Position numbers and translations under genes: made by a program | In this document: positions 23,290 through 30,686 of the stretch, in pieces | How positions within the stretch are numbered: position 1 is the first letter of the stretch | Layout of the letters: every line of letters begins with the position of its first letter | Assembly (NCBI GenBank): GCA_044867805.1 | Contig: JBIOVQ010000142.1 | Span: forward strand, 1 to 33,203 | Direction of reading: 5' to 3' | Length of the DNA: 33,203 bases | Origin: SG8-41 sp044867805 | GTDB taxonomy: Bacteria; Pseudomonadota; Gammaproteobacteria; Burkholderiales; SG8-41 | Notes under the pieces: model-generated | What the model was told of the DNA's origin: nothing | The model's input: the letters and a program-made list of their open reading frames with translations, nothing else | Databases searched by the model: none

Positions 23290-23375
23290 GAACCCGCGCC
23301 AGAGGTAGAGGTGCCCGCGCGGCCCCGGTCGGGGCACGCTCCACGCCAGTGGACGCGACCGCGACGCGGGTTCCT
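23288..23375 (+). other. Inverted-repeat element 1 after epsA
   Basis: AGGAACCCGCG (23288-23298) is the exact reverse complement of CGCGGGTTCCT (23365-23375). Two internal hairpins are possible: GTGCCC/GGGCAC, and TCCAC-GCCA-GTGGA. The left arm overlaps the epsA stop codon by two bases. Together the three stems could form a three-way structure in RNA. Confidence 0.5.
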
Positions 23376-23420
23376 GATGCGCGCATTGCGCGCCGCCTAC
23401 TCGAAAATCGGCGCCGTATT

Positions 23421-23502
23421 TAGCCCGCATGTCCCCGGCGCCCATTTACCGCTCGACCCTGAGCGGGTTCCCCCGTTCGCCACTCCTGAAGCATGCGGGC
23501 TA
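23421..23502 (+). other. Inverted-repeat element 2 before epsL
   Basis: TAGCCCGCATG (23421-23431) is the exact reverse complement of CATGCGGGCTA (23492-23502), with an internal hairpin CCGCTC-GACCCT-GAGCGG. It is similar in size to element 1, 45 bp away, but different in sequence. It ends 47 bp before the epsL start. Confidence 0.5.
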
Positions 23503-23548
23503 GTTCCAACGAGCTATCCGTGCCGGCAGCGGAGCCGCGACCGCTGCT

Positions 23549-24883
23549 ATGCCAGCTCCTTATGCTCGGGAGCTCTTGCCGGTGGAATTGACCGCCGGGG
23601 GAGACTGCCGGGGCGCCGTGACCAATCAATACTCGGAATGCAATCTTGCATCGTGCGTCGGTAATCGGGCGTTGCGCTGGCTGAGCACCGTGCTCGTATC
23701 CGCCGCCGTGCTCGTACCGGCGACGGACGCCGCCGCCCTGTGGGATGACAAGCTCGAGCTGTTCGTCGCGGAAACGGTCACCTCCGACGACAACGTGTTC
23801 CGCATCTCCAGCCGGGCCGACCCGGTTGCGATCGTGGGCTCGCCCTCGCGGGGCGACACCTACACCACCACGTCACCCGGCTTCAATCTCGACATCCCGT
23901 ACAGCCGGCAGCGCTTCGTCGGCGGCATGAAGTGGAATTACACGCGATACAACCGCTTCAAGGTGCTCGATTTCGACGGCCACGAAGGACGGGCGGCGTG
24001 GCGGTGGCAGGCCGGCAACGATCTGTCCGGCCAGCTCGGCTACTCGGAGACCCTGGCCCTGGAGTCGCTTGCCAATTCCCGCGCCGGCATGCTGACCGGC
24101 ACGCCCAACTCCCTCGAGACGCGGCGCGCGTTCCTCGACGCGAGCTACCAGCTGACGCCGCGCTGGCAGTTGCGGGGCGATGTGAGCCGGCTCGATCAGG
24201 ACAACGGCCTCGCCACGCGGGCGATCAACGATATCATCATCGAGGGCGCGGGCCTCGCCGTGAGCTACGTCACGCCCGCAAAGAACCAGGTCGGCCTCGG
24301 CGCGCGGGTGGAGGAAGGGCGCTATCCGAACCGGCCGGACCTGGCGGCGAACCCGTTCGTCGACGCCTACCGGCAGTACAACGCGGACGTCATCGCGGAC
24401 TACACGATCACCGGCCATTCGCGCGTGCGCGCACGGGCGGGCTGGGTGCGCCGCAGCAACGAGCAGCTGGCGCAGCGCGACTTCGACGAAGGGGCGTACC
24501 GCGTCGACTACGACTGGCAGGCGACCGGAAAACTCGCGGTCAACGCCGTGGCGCGGCGGGAAGTGAGCCCGTTGGACGAAACCTATTCCAGCTTCGTGCT
24601 GCTTACAGGGTTCGCGCTCAACCCGACTCTGCGGCTGACCGAAAAGACCGCCGCGGCATTGAACCTCGAGTACAGCTCGCGCGACTACCTTGCCGATCCC
24701 CTGCTGCTGCTCGCGCCATCGCGCACGGACTGGGTGCGCACAGCGGCGCTGAAGTTGTCCTACCGGCCGCTGCGCTCGGTCACGCTGGAGATGCTGCTGG
24801 GCCGCCAGACGCGCTCGTCGACGTTCCCGCTCGGCGACTACGAAGCCGATGTCGCCAGCGTCATCGTGCGCATCGGAATCTAG
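23549..24883 (+). CDS. epsL: XrtB/PEP-CTERM-associated outer-membrane protein EpsL
   Basis: Up to 444 residues. After an N-terminal stretch there is a signal-peptide-like segment (ALRWLSTVLVSAAVLVPATD, about residues 41-60) ending before AAALWDDKLELFVAETVTSD. The mature part alternates short polar and hydrophobic strands with aromatic ends (FVGGMKWNYTRYNRF, AAWRWQAGNDLSGQLGYSET, YRVDYDWQATGKLAVNAVAR, TAALKLSYRPLRSVTLEMLL) and ends in VIVRIGI. This is the look of an outer-membrane beta-barrel. It matches EpsL of exosortase-B loci, thought to help polysaccharide cross the outer membrane. The start is unclear: the ATG at 23549 gives a long lead before the signal, and an in-frame GTG at 23618 would place it near the N-terminus. 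Confidence 0.85.
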   Translation: MPAPYARELLPVELTAGGDCRGAVTNQYSECNLASCVGNRALRWLSTVLVSAAVLVPATDAAALWDDKLELFVAETVTSDDNVFRISSRADPVAIVGSPSRGDTYTTTSPGFNLDIPYSRQRFVGGMKWNYTRYNRFKVLDFDGHEGRAAWRWQAGNDLSGQLGYSETLALESLANSRAGMLTGTPNSLETRRAFLDASYQLTPRWQLRGDVSRLDQDNGLATRAINDIIIEGAGLAVSYVTPAKNQVGLGARVEEGRYPNRPDLAANPFVDAYRQYNADVIADYTITGHSRVRARAGWVRRSNEQLAQRDFDEGAYRVDYDWQATGKLAVNAVARREVSPLDETYSSFVLLTGFALNPTLRLTEKTAAALNLEYSSRDYLADPLLLLAPSRTDWVRTAALKLSYRPLRSVTLEMLLGRQTRSSTFPLGDYEADVASVIVRIGI

Positions 24884-25018
24884 TGCCGTTCCAACCTGTT
24901 TCTCCGCGTGCCGGCCCCGTCTCTACCGGGGGCAGTTGGCCGCAGAAGAGACGATTGGCCTGGCGTGAATCAGTTGGATCGGGACCAGCGGGAAACCGGC
25001 CGCGTCCGCGGGCGGGTC

Positions 25019-25048
25019 AAAAAAAAGCCCGGTGAAGCATCACCGGGC
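25019..25048 (-). terminator. Strong intrinsic terminator on the minus strand
   Basis: Read on the minus strand: GCCCGGTGA, loop TGCT, TCACCGGGC, then a run of eight T (plus-strand A run 25019-25026). It is a perfect 9-bp stem. No minus-strand protein gene lies upstream of it, so it must end some other transcript; see the small RNA candidate. Confidence 0.85.
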
Positions 25049-25088
25049 CGTGTAGATGTCACAGGGGAGGGTGAGGAAGACATCTACG
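25019..25088 (-). ncRNA. Candidate small RNA (about 70 nt) between epsL and the PEP-CTERM gene
   Basis: On the minus strand, a promoter-like pair (25095-25123) is followed about 7 nt later by a 9-bp stem, GTAGATGTC/GACATCTAC (25079-25087 with 25052-25060). Its 18-nt loop is C-rich (TTCCTCACCCTCCCCTGT). A 3-nt link leads to the strong terminator hairpin and T run. The loop carries CCUC and CCUCCCC, able to pair with GGAGG-type ribosome-binding sites. The alternative is a plus-strand leader element, but the T run is only right for the minus strand. Confidence 0.6.
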
Positions 25089-25094
25089 CGTTCC

Positions 25095-25123
25095 ATCATA
25101 GGCGGTCGCACTCCGCTTCTCTA
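25095..25123 (-). promoter_or_regulatory. Promoter candidate for the small RNA
   Basis: On the minus strand, TAGAGA (25118-25123; 4 of 6 to the -35 consensus) lies 17 bp before TATGAT (25095-25100; 5 of 6 to the -10 consensus). The predicted start at about 25088 coincides with the first base of the small RNA's 5' stem. Confidence 0.5.
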
Positions 25124-25165
25124 TCGCGGATGAACGATTTTCTTGTGGCGGAGAAACTATCCGCG

Positions 25166-25181
25166 GTAGTTGCGCAACTAC
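25166..25181. promoter_or_regulatory. Perfect 16-bp palindrome, candidate operator
   Basis: GTAGTTGCGCAACTAC is a perfect palindrome 43 bp upstream of the -35 of the small RNA and 136 bp upstream of the PEP-CTERM gene start on the other strand. Its right half extended (GCGCAACTACAGG) recurs in the epsB/epsA gap. Size and symmetry fit a dimeric LuxR-type regulator such as EpsA, which is an inference. The remainder of the 433-bp gap 24884-25316 shows no gene. Confidence 0.5.
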
Positions 25182-25316
25182 AGGCTCGCGGTCCCGCCAC
25201 GCCAATAGTTCCATCGGGGCATGCACGGCTGCTGCGCCGGCGAACCTGTGTAATGGGGCGCGCATAACTTGACCCGCATCCGGGCGAGAGCCGCGCGCCG
25301 GCTCTCAGGAGGCAAC

Positions 25317-25751
25317 ATGAACCCGCTCAAGGTGCTGCTGCTGGTGATGGTATCCACGGGACTGGTGTGCTCCGCGTTTGCCATCGAACGCAATCCCGAC
25401 ACGCCTGGGCCGGCCGCCAGGAGCACGGCCGAAGCGAACGGCGCCCCGGGGGCTTCGATCCCCGCTGCGCCGGTGACCGAACTCGGCTTGCCCGCCGAAG
25501 CGAGCTACCGGCTGGCGAGCGCTGCGGCGATCCGCTACGCGGCGGCCGACGGCAACCGCATCGGCGCCAGGGCCGCTGCCAGCGTGGGCGGCGTCGCCGC
25601 GCCGCAAACGGTCAGGGCCGACACCACGTCGCGAGGGTTCCGTTTCTCGCTGGCGGCAATGCCGGAACCTACCGAGTGGATGCAGTTGCTGTGCGGCCTC
25701 GTGGTCGCGGGATTCATCGCGCGGCGCAGAACGAACGTCGTGCCCGATTGA
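25317..25751 (+). CDS. Small PEP-CTERM sorting-domain protein
   Basis: A 144-residue secreted protein. The ATG at 25317 has AGGAGG 4 bp upstream. The signal peptide is MNPLKVLLLVMVSTGLVCSA, with likely cleavage after AFA. The middle is Ala/Gly-rich and low in aromatic residues, with no known domain. The C-terminus is a PEP-CTERM signal: MPEPTEWMQLLCGLVVAG, a hydrophobic stretch, then the basic end RRRTN. Such proteins are cut and anchored or released by an exosortase. No exosortase gene lies in the window, so XrtB must be elsewhere. Small PEP-CTERM proteins directly before epsE are typical for exosortase-B loci. The function of the mature part is unknown. Confidence 0.88.
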   Translation: MNPLKVLLLVMVSTGLVCSAFAIERNPDTPGPAARSTAEANGAPGASIPAAPVTELGLPAEASYRLASAAAIRYAAADGNRIGARAAASVGGVAAPQTVRADTTSRGFRFSLAAMPEPTEWMQLLCGLVVAGFIARRRTNVVPD

Positions 25752-25908
25752 TCGCCGTCGCGGGCCCGGCCGCGGGCCGACAGGCACCCGGCGCCGCGCG
25801 CGAGGCGGGCCGTTCGGCCGTTGTGCGGGGCACCAGCCCGGACGAGAGCATAGCTACGTGACCCGGCAATCCGAAATACGAGCTCTCCAGCCGTCGGAGC
25901 TTTTCCGA

Positions 25909-26706
25909 ATGGCGGCAGCGCGGCTCGCCGTCGCGGCGGGTCTCGCGCTGATGGCGTTCGCACTCCCGGGTCACGCCCAATCGCGCGAAACGCTCGGGCC
26001 GGGCGACAGTATACGGATAACGGTTTTCCAGAATCCGGACCTCACCACGGAGACGCGCGTCTCCGACGGCGGCACGGTTGCGTTTCCGCTGGTCGGCGAG
26101 GTCGCGCTCGGCGGGCGCACTCCCACGGAGGCGGGGGCTCGGATCGCCGAGCAACTGAAGAAGGGGAACTTCATCAAGAACCCCCAGGTGACCGTTTCCG
26201 TGCTCCAGGTACGCAGCCGGCAGGTTTCCGTGCTCGGCCAGGTCGCCCGCCCCGGCCGCTACCCGCTCGACGATACCAGCGCGAAGCTGACCGACATCCT
26301 GGCGCTGGCCGGAGGAATCAGTCCCGCCGGCGACGACAGCGTTACCGTCATGACCCGGCGCAACGGCACGGTGGAGAAGTTCCAGGTCGATGTGGCGCAG
26401 ATGTACCGCGGCGGCGATTTGGCGCCGAACGTCGAGGTGCAGAACGGCGACACGATATTCGTGCAGCGCGCGCCCGTTTTCTACATTTACGGCGAAGTGC
26501 AGCGCGCGGGCGCCTACCGCCTCGAGCCCAGCATGTCGGTGATCCACGCGCTGTCCCTGGGGGGTGGATTGACCGCGCGCGGCACCGAGCGCGGTCTCAG
26601 GATACACCGCCGGCAACCCGACGGGACGGTGAAGAGGCTCGACGCGGCGCTGACCGATACGCTGCAGGCCGACGACGTGATCTACGTCAAGGAAAGCCTG
26701 TTCTAG
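25909..26706 (+). CDS. epsE: Polysaccharide export protein EpsE (Wza-like)
   Basis: 265 residues from the ATG at 25909, which has GGAG 8 bp upstream; an in-frame GTG at 25858 would add 17 residues. Signal peptide: MAAARLAVAAGLALMAFALP, cut after GHA; there is no lipobox Cys, unlike Wza. Order: Poly_export domain (LGPGDSIRITVFQNPDLTTE, VSDGGTVAFPLVGEVALGGR, PQVTVSVLQVRSRQVSVLGQ), then two SLBB domains (PGRYPLDDTSAKLTDILALA; FYIYGEVQRAGAYRLEPSMS). The ending is ADDVIYVKESLF. It forms the periplasmic/outer-membrane channel for exopolysaccharide and works with EpsF/EpsG; EpsL may complete the outer-membrane pore. It is the first of a tight run epsE-epsF-epsG. Confidence 0.94.
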   Translation: MAAARLAVAAGLALMAFALPGHAQSRETLGPGDSIRITVFQNPDLTTETRVSDGGTVAFPLVGEVALGGRTPTEAGARIAEQLKKGNFIKNPQVTVSVLQVRSRQVSVLGQVARPGRYPLDDTSAKLTDILALAGGISPAGDDSVTVMTRRNGTVEKFQVDVAQMYRGGDLAPNVEVQNGDTIFVQRAPVFYIYGEVQRAGAYRLEPSMSVIHALSLGGGLTARGTERGLRIHRRQPDGTVKRLDAALTDTLQADDVIYVKESLF

Positions 26707-26720
26707 GGACTTGTGACAGC

Positions 26721-28160
26721 ATGAGCCTCGAACTCTTTCTCTCGGCATTGCGCGCGCGCATCGGCGTTTTTGCGCTCGTGCTCGTCGCCACCATCCTCGC
26801 CGCCACGGTGGTCAGCCTGGTGCTCCCGAAAACCTACAGGGCAACAACTTCTCTGCTGGCGGACATCAAGGATGAGCAGCAGTCCCTGAGCAACGTGCTG
26901 CGTCCTTTCACGGGCCCGCAGGAGCGCATGAACTACATGCAGACGCAGATTGATGTCATCACCAGCCCGATAGTGGCGCGCAAGGTGGTGCGGGACCTGA
27001 AGCTCGCCGAGGACCCCGGGCGGCGGGCGAAGTTCGAGCAGGAGACGGGCGGCAGTGGATCGATCGAGGACTGGCTGGGAGACAGCCTCCTGAAAAATCT
27101 GAAAGTGGAAACGTCGCAGAGCAGCATCATCCAGGTCAACTACTCCTCCCGTGATCCGGCATTCTCCGCGGCTGTCGCCAGCGGGTTCGCCAAGGCCTAC
27201 CTCGATACGATACTCGAGCTGCGGGTGGAACCGACGCGACAGGCGGCGGTGTGGTTCGACGAGCAGTTGAAGAGCCTGCGGGCCAATCTGGAGGACGCCC
27301 AGGCCAGGCTGACGGACTTTCACCGGCAGCATGGAATCGTCTCGGCCGACGAGCGCTACGACGTCGAGAATGCCCGGCTGGGAGAGCTGTCGAGCCAGCT
27401 CGTGAAAGCGCAGGACCAGACGTTCGACTTGAAAACCCGGGAGCAGGGCGCCCGCGAGGCCCTCAAGCGGGGCGCGTCCCCGGACAAGCTGCCGGACGTT
27501 ATCAGCAATCCGCACATCCAGAAACTGAATTCGGAGCTGCTCCTCGGGGAAGCCAGGCTGGAGCAACTGGCCACGCAGTATGGGGCCAACTATCCGCTCT
27601 ACCAGCGCCAGCAGTCCGAGAACCGGGCTCTGCGCAAGAGACTCGACGCCGAAATGAGGAAAATCGTCGCAGGACTGGAGAATTCAGCGCGCCAGAGCCG
27701 CCAGCGGGAGGCGGAACTGAGGGCGGCGATCGCGGCGCAGCGCGCCCACTTGCTCGAGGACAAGGTGAACCGCAACGAGCTGGCCCTGCTGGCGCGCAAC
27801 GTCGAGACCGCCCAGCGGACCTACGAGACCGCCTTGCAGCGCTCCGTCGTGAGCCAGGTGGACAGCCGCGCCAGGCAGACCAACGTCACTCTGCTCAACC
27901 CCGCGGCCGTGCCGCGCGAGCCCTTCCGTCCCAGGATCGCGCTCAACATCGCGCTGTCGGTGGCCATTGGAGGCATGCTCGGCATCGGGATGGTGATTCT
28001 GAGCGAGCTGCTGGACCGGCGCGTGCGCCTGAGCAGCGATCTGGACCACGGGCTGGATGCGCCCCTGCTCGTCGTCCTCAACGGCCGCCCGTCCGCGCTC
28101 CCGCCCCTGCTCGGCGCGCCGTCTGCTGCCGGCGGACGCGCTTTGCCCAGCCCGGGCTGA
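26721..28160 (+). CDS. epsF: Chain-length determinant protein EpsF (Wzz/PCP family)
   Basis: A 479-residue inner-membrane polysaccharide co-polymerase. The N-terminal Wzz domain has a first membrane span at about 12-34 (IGVFALVLVATILAATVVSL) and the strand KTYRATTSLLADIKDEQQSL. A long periplasmic coiled-coil region (about 170-390: LKSLRANLEDAQARLTDFHR, RDAEMRK-like repeats, AELRAAIAAQRAHLLEDKVN) is followed by the GNVR-type region RNETAQRTYETALQRSVVSQ-like residues. The second membrane span (ALNIALSVAIGGMLGIGMVI) follows the Pro-rich AVPREPFRPRIA. It sets polymer length together with EpsG, whose gene starts 3 bp after this stop. The C-terminal tail after the second span is Pro/Ala-rich and unlike a kinase domain, so the kinase is a separate protein. 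Confidence 0.94.
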   Translation: MSLELFLSALRARIGVFALVLVATILAATVVSLVLPKTYRATTSLLADIKDEQQSLSNVLRPFTGPQERMNYMQTQIDVITSPIVARKVVRDLKLAEDPGRRAKFEQETGGSGSIEDWLGDSLLKNLKVETSQSSIIQVNYSSRDPAFSAAVASGFAKAYLDTILELRVEPTRQAAVWFDEQLKSLRANLEDAQARLTDFHRQHGIVSADERYDVENARLGELSSQLVKAQDQTFDLKTREQGAREALKRGASPDKLPDVISNPHIQKLNSELLLGEARLEQLATQYGANYPLYQRQQSENRALRKRLDAEMRKIVAGLENSARQSRQREAELRAAIAAQRAHLLEDKVNRNELALLARNVETAQRTYETALQRSVVSQVDSRARQTNVTLLNPAAVPREPFRPRIALNIALSVAIGGMLGIGMVILSELLDRRVRLSSDLDHGLDAPLLVVLNGRPSALPPLLGAPSAAGGRALPSPG

Positions 28161-28163
28161 GGG

Positions 28164-29060
28164 ATGCCGGTGAAACCCCAGGAAAACGTGCTGCCGATCG
28201 AGGGGTCGGGCCGCGTCGTTGCGCGTTACGACCGCCGTCTCGGCAGCATACTCGCCGAACAGGGCAAGCTCGGCCCGCGGGACGTCGAGCGGTTGCTGGA
28301 GCTGCAGCAGAGGGACGGATCAAGGTTCGGCGAAGCGGCGCTGCGCGCGGGGTTGATCTCCGAGGACGATCTGCGCAGTGCGCTCGCCAGGCAATTCGAC
28401 TACCCCCATCTCCTGCCCGGCACGGGCGGCATCAGCACGGAAATCGTCGTCGCCTACGAGCCGCTCCACCCCCGCGCCGAGGAGGTGCGCGCGCTGCGGA
28501 CCCAGCTGCAGATCCGCTGGTCCAATGCCGGGATCCGGCACCGCGTGCTCGCTGTCGCCAGCCCCGGCCCCGGTGAAGGGCGCAGTTACGTGGCCGCCAG
28601 CCTCGCCGTCGCTTTCTCGCAGCTGGGCGAGCGCACGCTCCTGATCGACGCGGATCTGCGCGCCCCGCGGCAGCACCGCATCTTCGACGTCCCTGACCGC
28701 ATCGGCCTGTCGGCGGTCCTTTCCGGCCGCGCCGATCGCGGCGCGGTGGTGCCGGTGTCAAAATTCGGGGCGCTTTCGCTCCTGCCCGCCGGCGCGCCGC
28801 CGCCCAATCCACAGGAGCTGCTGTCGCGCCATACGCTTGCCACCCTGCTCGAGGAGTTGCGGAGCGATTTCGACGTGATCCTCTTCGATACGCCGCCCGC
28901 GAAATACTACGCGGATGCGCAAAGCATCGCGTTTCGCGCCGGCAGCGTCATGGTGCTCGCGCGCAAGGACCACACCCGCCTCGCCGACACGACCGGCGTC
29001 ATCGGGAATTTGAAGGATACGGGCGCCCGCATCGTCGGTACCGTACTCAACGTATTCTGA
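28164..29060 (+). CDS. epsG: EpsG, BY-kinase-like ATPase of the exopolysaccharide locus
   Basis: A 298-residue cytoplasmic protein. Residues about 20-88 form a GspE/MshEN-like N-terminal domain (RRLGSILAEQGKLGPRDVER, GEAALRAGLISEDDLRSALA). The kinase-like part has Walker A in SPGPGEGRSYVAASLA with Arg in place of the usual Lys, Walker A' in TLLIDADLRAPRQH and Walker B in DVILFDTPP. No Tyr-rich C-terminal cluster is present (ending IVGTVLNVF), so the normal autophosphorylation tail is missing. GEGRS is typical of the EpsG/exosortase-associated family. It would partner EpsF to control polymer length and export. It starts 3 bp after the epsF stop. Whether it has kinase activity is open. Confidence 0.92.
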   Translation: MPVKPQENVLPIEGSGRVVARYDRRLGSILAEQGKLGPRDVERLLELQQRDGSRFGEAALRAGLISEDDLRSALARQFDYPHLLPGTGGISTEIVVAYEPLHPRAEEVRALRTQLQIRWSNAGIRHRVLAVASPGPGEGRSYVAASLAVAFSQLGERTLLIDADLRAPRQHRIFDVPDRIGLSAVLSGRADRGAVVPVSKFGALSLLPAGAPPPNPQELLSRHTLATLLEELRSDFDVILFDTPPAKYYADAQSIAFRAGSVMVLARKDHTRLADTTGVIGNLKDTGARIVGTVLNVF

Positions 29061-29119
29061 GCCGGGGCGGCTGGAATGTTCCTGGTCCTGGCACAGCGCG
29101 GGCGGGGCGCGACGCGCCC

Positions 29120-30676
29120 ATGACGATGGCTGCCGGCTCCCCAAACGCTCCGCAACCAGCGGCACAGATCCGGGCCCGGCTGCTTCACGGGCTGGCGGAT
29201 CTGTGGCGGCCGCGCGCGGCGGTGTTCGCCGGCGGCGGTTCCGACGAGGATGCGAGGTCGTGGCGCCGCATTGCGTCCAGGCTGTCCGTGCCAGCCGGCG
29301 TTGTGTTGCTCGGCATCCTCTGGGGAGCCGCGATCGCGGTCGCCGACTGGAACGCGTTGTTGCTGGCCGCCTCGCTGGTCGGCTGTGCTTTCATCCTGCG
29401 TGATTTTCGCATCGGGGTGGTGTTGCTCATCCTGTTGCTGCCGATCTCGAGAAGCTACATGTTCCCGCACGCGATGCTCGGGATTACGGGCCTCAATCCC
29501 TTCAACGTGCTGCTGGTCGGGACGCTCGGCTCGTGCCTGCTGCAAGGGCTGTTCGACGGCAGCATCCGCCGGTTCATGCCGCGCCCGCTGCTCTGGCTCT
29601 ATCTCGTTCCCTTCCTGGTTGCCGGCGCGCTGGGATCGCGCCATGTCGGCGACATCGCGTCTCACTACTTCATGCAGGAAATACTCGAGTTCTACGACAC
29701 GGCCGGCTATATCCGCGAGGTAGTGGCCAAGCCGCTGTTGATGCTGGTATTCGCGCTGCTGGTCGGGGCCGCCGTGGCGAAGTCCGAGAAGCCGGAAAAG
29801 TTCCTGGCCCCCATGCTGATCTCGATCTGGGTGATGGGCTCGCTGGGCATCGTATTCGTCCACCTGTCGGGCCACACGCTGCTCGAGCTCGCGACCAGCG
29901 CGCGCGCTCTCATGTCGGCGGCGCTTGGGATAAACGACAACGAGTTGGGGAGAATGTACGTGATCGCCTACGCGCTGGTGCTGTTCACGTGGGCCGATTC
30001 GAAGGAATTCGGATTGCGGCTGGTGCTGCTGGCGTCGATGGCGATGTTGATGGTCGCGATCGTGCTCACGTTCTCGCGCGGCACCTACCTGGGTTTCGTC
30101 ATGGTCATCGTGCTGTTCCTGCTCTGGCGCCGCAACGCAAAAACCCTGGTCTTTGCCGGTCTCCTGGGGGCCGCCGCGCTGTTTCTCCTTCCCGAGGCGG
30201 TCTACGACCGCATTACATACGGGGTTGGAAGCGGATCCAACACGATCAGCTCCAGGCGCATCGAGCAGATCTGGCTGCCGCTGCTGCCCGACGTCCTGCG
30301 CAGCCCGATTTACGGCAGCGGCCTGTCGTCGATTCTCTGGTCCGATGCCATGCGCCGCGCGGACGGGGTAACGGTCATGGGGGTTGGGCATCCCCATAAC
30401 GCGTACCTGGAGATCCTTCTGGACATGGGATTGGTCGGCCTTGTCCTCGTTGGCGCCTATTTCGTCCACGTCTTCAGGGGCTTTCGAGCACTGAGCGTCG
30501 ACCCGTCCCTGAGCCCCACCCTGCGGGGATTCTATCTGGGGGCGGCGGCGGGACTGGCGAGCTTTCTGATCTCCGCCGTCGCCGACAGCAGCCTGCGGCC
30601 GAAAGCGGAGCAGGCCTTCCTCTGGCTGGCGATCGGGATGATGTACGGTCAATACGCCCGCAAACCGGCCACGTGA
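29120..30676 (+). CDS. O-antigen ligase/polymerase-like membrane protein (Wzy_C)
   Basis: A 518-residue protein with about 11-12 membrane segments (for example PAGVVLLGILWGAAIAVADW, PLLMLVFALLVGAAVA, LLASMAMLMVAIVLTFSRGT, TLVFAGLLGAAALFLLPEAV). The Wzy_C/WaaL region is recognisable: LTFSRGTYLGFVMVIVLFLL, a large periplasmic loop with SSRRIEQIWLPLLPDVLRS, then GVGHPHNAYLEILLDMGLVG with the characteristic His-x-His-Asn. It probably polymerises repeat units on undecaprenyl diphosphate or ligates the polymer. It has a cytoplasmic N-terminal extension of about 50 residues before the first span. It lies 59 bp after epsG and 10 bp before the amidotransferase gene, so it is part of the same operon. 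Which reaction it performs cannot be told. Confidence 0.88.
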   Translation: MTMAAGSPNAPQPAAQIRARLLHGLADLWRPRAAVFAGGGSDEDARSWRRIASRLSVPAGVVLLGILWGAAIAVADWNALLLAASLVGCAFILRDFRIGVVLLILLLPISRSYMFPHAMLGITGLNPFNVLLVGTLGSCLLQGLFDGSIRRFMPRPLLWLYLVPFLVAGALGSRHVGDIASHYFMQEILEFYDTAGYIREVVAKPLLMLVFALLVGAAVAKSEKPEKFLAPMLISIWVMGSLGIVFVHLSGHTLLELATSARALMSAALGINDNELGRMYVIAYALVLFTWADSKEFGLRLVLLASMAMLMVAIVLTFSRGTYLGFVMVIVLFLLWRRNAKTLVFAGLLGAAALFLLPEAVYDRITYGVGSGSNTISSRRIEQIWLPLLPDVLRSPIYGSGLSSILWSDAMRRADGVTVMGVGHPHNAYLEILLDMGLVGLVLVGAYFVHVFRGFRALSVDPSLSPTLRGFYLGAAAGLASFLISAVADSSLRPKAEQAFLWLAIGMMYGQYARKPAT

Positions 30677-30686
30677 GGCGCGGCCC

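Noticed and set aside
23288..23375. Inverted repeat with inner hairpins resembling an integron attC site.
   Set aside because: The core bases RYYYAAC/GTTRRRY are not in the right place, and no integrase or cassette pattern is present.
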